A stretch of 9,450 nucleotides of DNA from an uncultured Bacteroidales bacterium (GTDB lineage: Bacteria; Bacteroidota; Bacteroidia; Bacteroidales; F082). The notes under the pieces were generated by a model. It worked only from the letters and a program-made list of their open reading frames with translations, was not told the origin of the DNA and did not search any database. The translations under genes and the position numbers were made by a program. The number at the start of each line of letters is the position of its first letter. Positions within the stretch are counted from its first letter, which is position 1. The stretch covers positions 1-9,450 of the forward strand of contig CALBNP010000216.1 of assembly GCA_937896505.1 (NCBI GenBank), read 5' to 3'. Below are positions 5,710 to 9,450 of the stretch, piece after piece.

Positions 5710-6182
5710 TGTTCCAACTCACAGAAAACCAAATCATCTCGCGTGCCGAGCAAGCCAAAGCTTACTTCACGGAAGGCTATAATTGTGCACAATCGGTGTA
5801 TATGGCATACGCTGACCTTTTCGGCATGGATGCCAAGCAAGCTGCCATCATTGCCGCCCCTTTTGGTGGTGGCATGGGACGATTGCGTGAGGTTTGCGGT
5901 GCGTGCAGCGCAAGTTTTCTAGTCGCAGGACTGGCCATACCATGCGACAATCCATACGACACAAATGCCAAAAGGGATTGTTACGCCTTGGTGCAACGTC
6001 TTGCCGAACGTTTCCGTGAAGCGAATGGAAGCATCATCTGCCGCGAGTTGCTTGGCTTGTGCAAAAAGAAGGAAAACCCTACCCCATCGCCTCGCACCGA
6101 CGAATATTACAAGAAACGTCCGTGTGCGGAATTGGTTTATAATTCAGCATTGAATATCGGGAAAGAATTGTCTGGCCACTGA
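5709..6182 (+). CDS. C_GCAxxG_C_C family probable redox protein
   Basis: This 157-residue protein matches the small cysteine-rich family named for its conserved cysteines. It shows FTEGYNCAQSV (C26), PFGGGMGRLREVCGAC (C63, C66), SIICRELLG (C111) and KKRPCAELV (C139), at the positions expected for the four invariant cysteines. The family's CGAxxG motif appears here as CGACSA, so the last glycine is replaced by alanine and an extra cysteine is present. The start codon overlaps the stop of the cysteine desulfidase gene by one base (TAATG), indicating translational coupling and a shared operon. Members are thought to bind a metal or act in electron transfer, but the function is unproven. The pairing with a sulfide-releasing iron-sulfur enzyme makes a sulfur or redox role reasonable. 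No signal peptide is visible. Confidence 0.85.
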   Translation: MFQLTENQIISRAEQAKAYFTEGYNCAQSVYMAYADLFGMDAKQAAIIAAPFGGGMGRLREVCGACSASFLVAGLAIPCDNPYDTNAKRDCYALVQRLAERFREANGSIICRELLGLCKKKENPTPSPRTDEYYKKRPCAELVYNSALNIGKELSGH

Positions 6183-6186
6183 AGAT

Positions 6187-6825
6187 TTACTCCTCGCCAA
6201 TCATTTCACCATCTTCGTAAATCACGACACGCGTGAGCGTACCGTCGGGATTGTAGTAGTACTCCTTGCCATGCTTTATGTTATCCTTATAGTTGGTAAC
6301 CAAGCACTTGTATCCTGTTTGGTCGTAACTGGTCTGCACTCCTGTGCCATGATTGAAGTCAGCCTTGGCAGCCAACTCACCTTCGGGATAGAAAATCAGC
6401 CACGAACCATCCATCATGTCATCGACATACTGGCCATCCTGAAAGACCTGTCCGTTCTCGTACCATTTCTTGAAGTCGCCATTGAGAAGGCCGTCTTTGT
6501 AATGCTCTTCAGATGCGATGATTCCAGTCAAAGTGTATGAGTGGTAGATGCTGTCGAGTTCGCCATTCTTATAATAGCCTTCTTCCATGAGATTCCCGTT
6601 TTCATGCCAACGCATGAAATGACCATCCTTCACATTGTCCTTGAAAGTGGCTTGCATCAAAGGTTTGCCGTTGGCATAATACCAAAAACACTCGCCATTA
6701 AGTTTCTCGTTTTCATAGTGAAGCACCGATTTGAGGGTGCCATCATCGAAATACGACTTCTTGGTGCCATCGTCACACGAGGCAAATGCCATAAAAAGCA
6801 TCAAAATGCCAAAGACCTTTTTCAT
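6187..6825 (-). CDS. MORN-repeat (YwqK-like) lipoprotein
   Basis: This 212-residue protein begins with a lipoprotein signal, MKKVFGILMLFMAFASC, with the acylated cysteine at C17. The cysteine is followed by two aspartates, reminiscent of acidic surface-export signals of Bacteroidetes lipoproteins. The rest is made of MORN_2-type repeats such as WYYANGKP (48-55), RWHENGNLMEEGYYKNGEL (72-90), KWYENGQVFQDGQYVDD (120-136), FYPEGELAAKADF (145-157) and YYNPDGTLTRVVIY (190-203), as in the YwqK family. The frame extends upstream to 6888, but the start at 6825 is preferred because the signal peptide begins there, 16 bp after the preceding gene's stop. It is the second gene of a minus-strand operon. 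Its role is unknown; these repeats are usually structural or protein-binding. Its stop lies 4 bp from the stop of the convergent redox gene. Confidence 0.85.
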   Translation of the reverse strand: MKKVFGILMLFMAFASCDDGTKKSYFDDGTLKSVLHYENEKLNGECFWYYANGKPLMQATFKDNVKDGHFMRWHENGNLMEEGYYKNGELDSIYHSYTLTGIIASEEHYKDGLLNGDFKKWYENGQVFQDGQYVDDMMDGSWLIFYPEGELAAKADFNHGTGVQTSYDQTGYKCLVTNYKDNIKHGKEYYYNPDGTLTRVVIYEDGEMIGEE

Positions 6826-6841
6826 TGTGCTGACTTTTCGT

Positions 6842-8989
6842 TTAATTTGATGGATCAACGTGCTGCAATTCAATTGATTCCGAATCATATTGATACATTC
6901 TCCAGCATTGGTTTTCCAAACCGCGATTAGTGCCCGAACCCATGAAATGATATGACGATCGGAGCAACGGAAGTTCGTAGGAAGGCAAGCAGCCTAGCAT
7001 GTCGGGACCGAAACTCATCAGTGCATTAAGGAAATACCATGCCACATCGAAGCCGTCGAAAGCATAATCCTGTGCCTCGCAACGATATTTATGTCTGAAA
7101 CTCAATACGAAACGCGACACCGCATCGTCGGAATAATCGACGAAATTGGCATCCAAATAGATGGCGTTCATCTGAAGAAGCGACTCTACCGACAGTTTTT
7201 CAAACTTGTCCCAGTCAGGCATGGCGACCAGGGTAATCGGATAGCTATTGGCGGATTTTTTCATGCCATTGAGCACCTGGGTGGAAAATACGTTATTGTC
7301 GCTGTAAGCCACCACAAAGTTGGTACGGACTCCCGAAAACTTCGAAACCATTGTTGAAAGTTCTTTCTGCGAATACCTTCTCACCTCGTTTGAAATCATC
7401 ACTTTCGATGCGGCATTATTCTCAAGTTCCTTGGTAGAATAGACCTGTCCTTCAACGGTAATGGTAGAAACGATTTGCTTGCCCATTTCCTGACGCTCGC
7501 TTTCGTCTTTGGCGTATTGCAGAATAGCGTCGTTGCCAATCATCACATCCTCGTTGATAGCCAATGTCAACTGACGTTCCAACTCATTGAGGAACAGCGT
7601 ATCAGCAGCCTTTTCCTGGCTGATGATAAATACATTGGCATCACGATATCGGTTTCTCACCAAATCAGTCACTTCGCGAATCTGACCGTTGAGGTTCGGC
7701 TTCAGTTTCACCACATTCGGGCAATCGCTGAGAATGCTTTCGCGTGTGGATAACGGATTCACCAGCACGATGTCTTTCTCTTTGGCGAAGTCCGAAACAA
7801 CCGCAAACGACTTGCTGAAGAATGGACCAACAATCAAGTCGTAATCATTGCCTTGCATCTGCTCGATGGCCTTGTGCGCCGTTGAAACATTATCGGTGAC
7901 GTCAATTACCGTTAGCGACAGTTTGAGACCCCGATTGTTAACCAATGAATCGACGGCAAGCATGAATCCTTCATAGAATTGGAGGAACGAGAACGCGCGC
8001 GACTTTTGGGCTTGGGCCAAAGTCTCTTTCGATACCTCGATGGAACTGACTTCGTTGAGATAGAGTGGAACCAGCAAGGCCACGTTGTAACGCTTGTGTG
8101 CATTTGCAGGATCTGCATCGCATTCAACCACGGGTTGCGGCTCGTCAATAACAATTTGAGGCTCTTCAGAAACTTGTGGTTCAATCACAATGGGTTGTTC
8201 CACTATAACAGGTTGTTCTTCAACGTTTTCTTCTTGTTCTTCTGCCTCTCCAGCAACGGCCATAGGCAACTCATTCATCACCGGGTCGATAGGAATCAGG
8301 ACGATTTGTCCGGCAAAGACACGCGAGCCAACCGATATGTTCTTCTCCCGAAATTCGTCTTCCGACACTTTCCAACGTCTTAATAATGAAGAAGTACGCT
8401 CCTGCTCTTCCACCCTATGAATGATATAATCATCTTCGTTGGCAACAGCAGGTACCTTGATGACGGTTTGCGCAGGCGGGTAGTTGTCCAAACCCGGATT
8501 GATGGCTTTGAATTCCGAAATGTCAATACCGAATTTCTTGGCAATGTCGTACAAGTCTTCACCTTTTTTGACAATGTAACTGTCACCAGCGGCATGTTGT
8601 ACTTGCGGCGTTTCAACCACTTCTGGTACCTGTGGCGTTTCGATTGCTTCTTGTACTTGCGGTGTTTCAACCACTTCTGGTGCCTGTGGCGTTTCGACTT
8701 TTTCATCAACAGGTTCTTTTTCAGTACTTTGTTCTGGAACGACAGGAATGCCGATTACCATTTCGGCTTCAAGACCGTCAGCCACTTCGGGATTCAGACG
8801 CATGATTTCGTCAATCGAGACATTGTAGGTTTTTGAAATGCTATACAGCGTTTGTCCGGCTTCCACATGGTGCATGTAATACTCTGTGTTTCCGATTTTC
8901 ACGATTTCTGGCGAGCGGACTACACTCACTTGCGCCCATAAGCAAACCGGGGCAAGCAGAAACATCAGTATGATGAAATATTTCCTCAT
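6842..8989 (-). CDS. Secreted LysM-repeat protein fused to a periplasmic-binding-like domain
   Basis: This 715-residue protein starts with a signal peptide, MRKYFIILMFLLAPVCLWAQ. Two clear LysM domains follow (about 37-83, HHVEAGQTLYSISKTYNVS; and about 137-181, YIVKKGEDLYDIAKKFGID), then a weaker third (about 187-233). The first two are separated by a Pro/Glu/Val linker of four nine-residue VETPQ-type repeats (about 98-133), and a second acidic linker spans about 245-292. Residues about 299-715 resemble the type 1 periplasmic binding fold (YNVALLVPLYL, FYEGFMLAVDSL, YDLIVGPFFSKSFAVVSDFAKEKDIVLVNP). It should bind peptidoglycan in the periplasm and sense or bind a ligand or partner; no transporter genes are adjacent, so transport is doubtful. 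The start at 8989 is chosen because the signal peptide begins there; the frame extends to 9058 through the promoter region. It is the first gene of the operon with the MORN lipoprotein. Confidence 0.88.
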   Translation of the reverse strand: MRKYFIILMFLLAPVCLWAQVSVVRSPEIVKIGNTEYYMHHVEAGQTLYSISKTYNVSIDEIMRLNPEVADGLEAEMVIGIPVVPEQSTEKEPVDEKVETPQAPEVVETPQVQEAIETPQVPEVVETPQVQHAAGDSYIVKKGEDLYDIAKKFGIDISEFKAINPGLDNYPPAQTVIKVPAVANEDDYIIHRVEEQERTSSLLRRWKVSEDEFREKNISVGSRVFAGQIVLIPIDPVMNELPMAVAGEAEEQEENVEEQPVIVEQPIVIEPQVSEEPQIVIDEPQPVVECDADPANAHKRYNVALLVPLYLNEVSSIEVSKETLAQAQKSRAFSFLQFYEGFMLAVDSLVNNRGLKLSLTVIDVTDNVSTAHKAIEQMQGNDYDLIVGPFFSKSFAVVSDFAKEKDIVLVNPLSTRESILSDCPNVVKLKPNLNGQIREVTDLVRNRYRDANVFIISQEKAADTLFLNELERQLTLAINEDVMIGNDAILQYAKDESERQEMGKQIVSTITVEGQVYSTKELENNAASKVMISNEVRRYSQKELSTMVSKFSGVRTNFVVAYSDNNVFSTQVLNGMKKSANSYPITLVAMPDWDKFEKLSVESLLQMNAIYLDANFVDYSDDAVSRFVLSFRHKYRCEAQDYAFDGFDVAWYFLNALMSFGPDMLGCLPSYELPLLRSSYHFMGSGTNRGLENQCWRMYQYDSESIELQHVDPSN
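8598..8705 (-). repeat. Two tandem copies of a 54-bp unit encoding the VETPQ linker
   Basis: The unit at 8598-8651 is repeated at 8652-8705 with few differences (both begin TGTACTTGCGG on the plus strand). Each unit encodes two nine-residue repeats of the VETPQxxEx type between the first two LysM domains. The length is a multiple of three, so gain or loss of a copy keeps the frame. Confidence 0.85.
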
Positions 8990-9014
8990 AAAACGAATTT
9001 CAAGAATTGGACCG

Positions 9015-9022
9015 CAAAAATA
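9015..9022 (-). promoter_or_regulatory. -7 promoter box of the LysM/MORN operon
   Basis: On the minus strand this reads TATTTTTG, an exact TAnnTTTG match. It lies 25 bp upstream of the chosen ATG at 8989. A possible TTTG (9041-9038) is only 15 bases away, shorter than usual, so the -33 element is uncertain. Confidence 0.55.
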
Positions 9023-9065
9023 CAAAATTATTGTCCTCAAAAGGATTATCATTGCCATTTTTCAC

Positions 9066-9073
9066 TATTTTTG
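9066..9073 (+). promoter_or_regulatory. -7 promoter box of typA
   Basis: TATTTTTG matches the Bacteroidetes -7 consensus exactly and lies 33 bp upstream of the typA ATG. No good -33 box is visible at the usual distance. It is divergent from the promoter at 9015-9022, so the two operons share one regulatory region of about 117 bp. Confidence 0.55.
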
Positions 9074-9106
9074 CAGTTTCTTATTTTATTAATTGTATTA
9101 AACAAT

Positions 9107-9450
<344 letters not shown>

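Noticed and set aside
6826..6888. 21-residue N-terminal extension of the MORN lipoprotein
   Set aside because: It would bury the lipoprotein signal and overlap the end of the LysM gene; the start at 6825 gives a normal signal peptide.

Overview
The window is almost certainly from a Bacteroidetes genome, probably order Bacteroidales (a Prevotella- or Bacteroides-like organism; the genus cannot be fixed from sequence alone). Reasons: several TAnnTTTG-type -7 promoter boxes, weak ribosome binding sites, a type II-C CRISPR locus with 47-nt repeats, and a LysM/periplasmic-binding fusion protein and MORN lipoprotein of a kind I associate with this phylum.

Positions 1-4133 hold the distal part of a type II-C CRISPR-Cas locus. 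The order is the C-terminal part of cas9 (its start lies left of the window), a complete Bro-N domain gene (BRO/DinD-like family), cas1, cas2, a symmetrical terminator, and an array of 11 identical 47-nt repeats with 10 spacers of 29-30 nt. The Bro-N gene sits inside the cas operon, 33 bp after cas9 and 2 bp before cas1. It is the most unusual element here, because type II-C operons normally contain only cas9, cas1 and cas2. Base composition steps from AT-rich (cas9) through intermediate (bro) to GC-rich (cas1, cas2), which suggests a mosaic origin.

Positions 4134-4440 hold no protein gene that I accept. They contain a T-rich stretch that partly mirrors the CRISPR repeat (a candidate tracrRNA anti-repeat), a good Bacteroidetes promoter, a GC-rich segment of about 120 nt that can fold and ends in a strong intrinsic terminator (candidate small RNA), and a second promoter for the next gene. 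The direction of array transcription is not settled. Each repeat carries a promoter-like TATCTTTG on the minus strand, and the terminator after cas2 would work in both directions, which favours minus-strand crRNAs. The anti-repeat-like stretch would instead fit plus-strand crRNAs.

Positions 4441-6182 (+) are a two-gene, translationally coupled pair: a CyuA-type L-cysteine desulfidase (UPF0597) and a small cysteine-rich C_GCAxxG_C_C redox protein. Positions 6187-8989 (-) are a convergent two-gene envelope operon: a secreted protein with LysM repeats fused to a type 1 periplasmic-binding fold, followed by a MORN-repeat lipoprotein. From 9107 (+), the ribosome-associated GTPase gene typA/bipA begins and runs off the right edge, divergent from the LysM gene.
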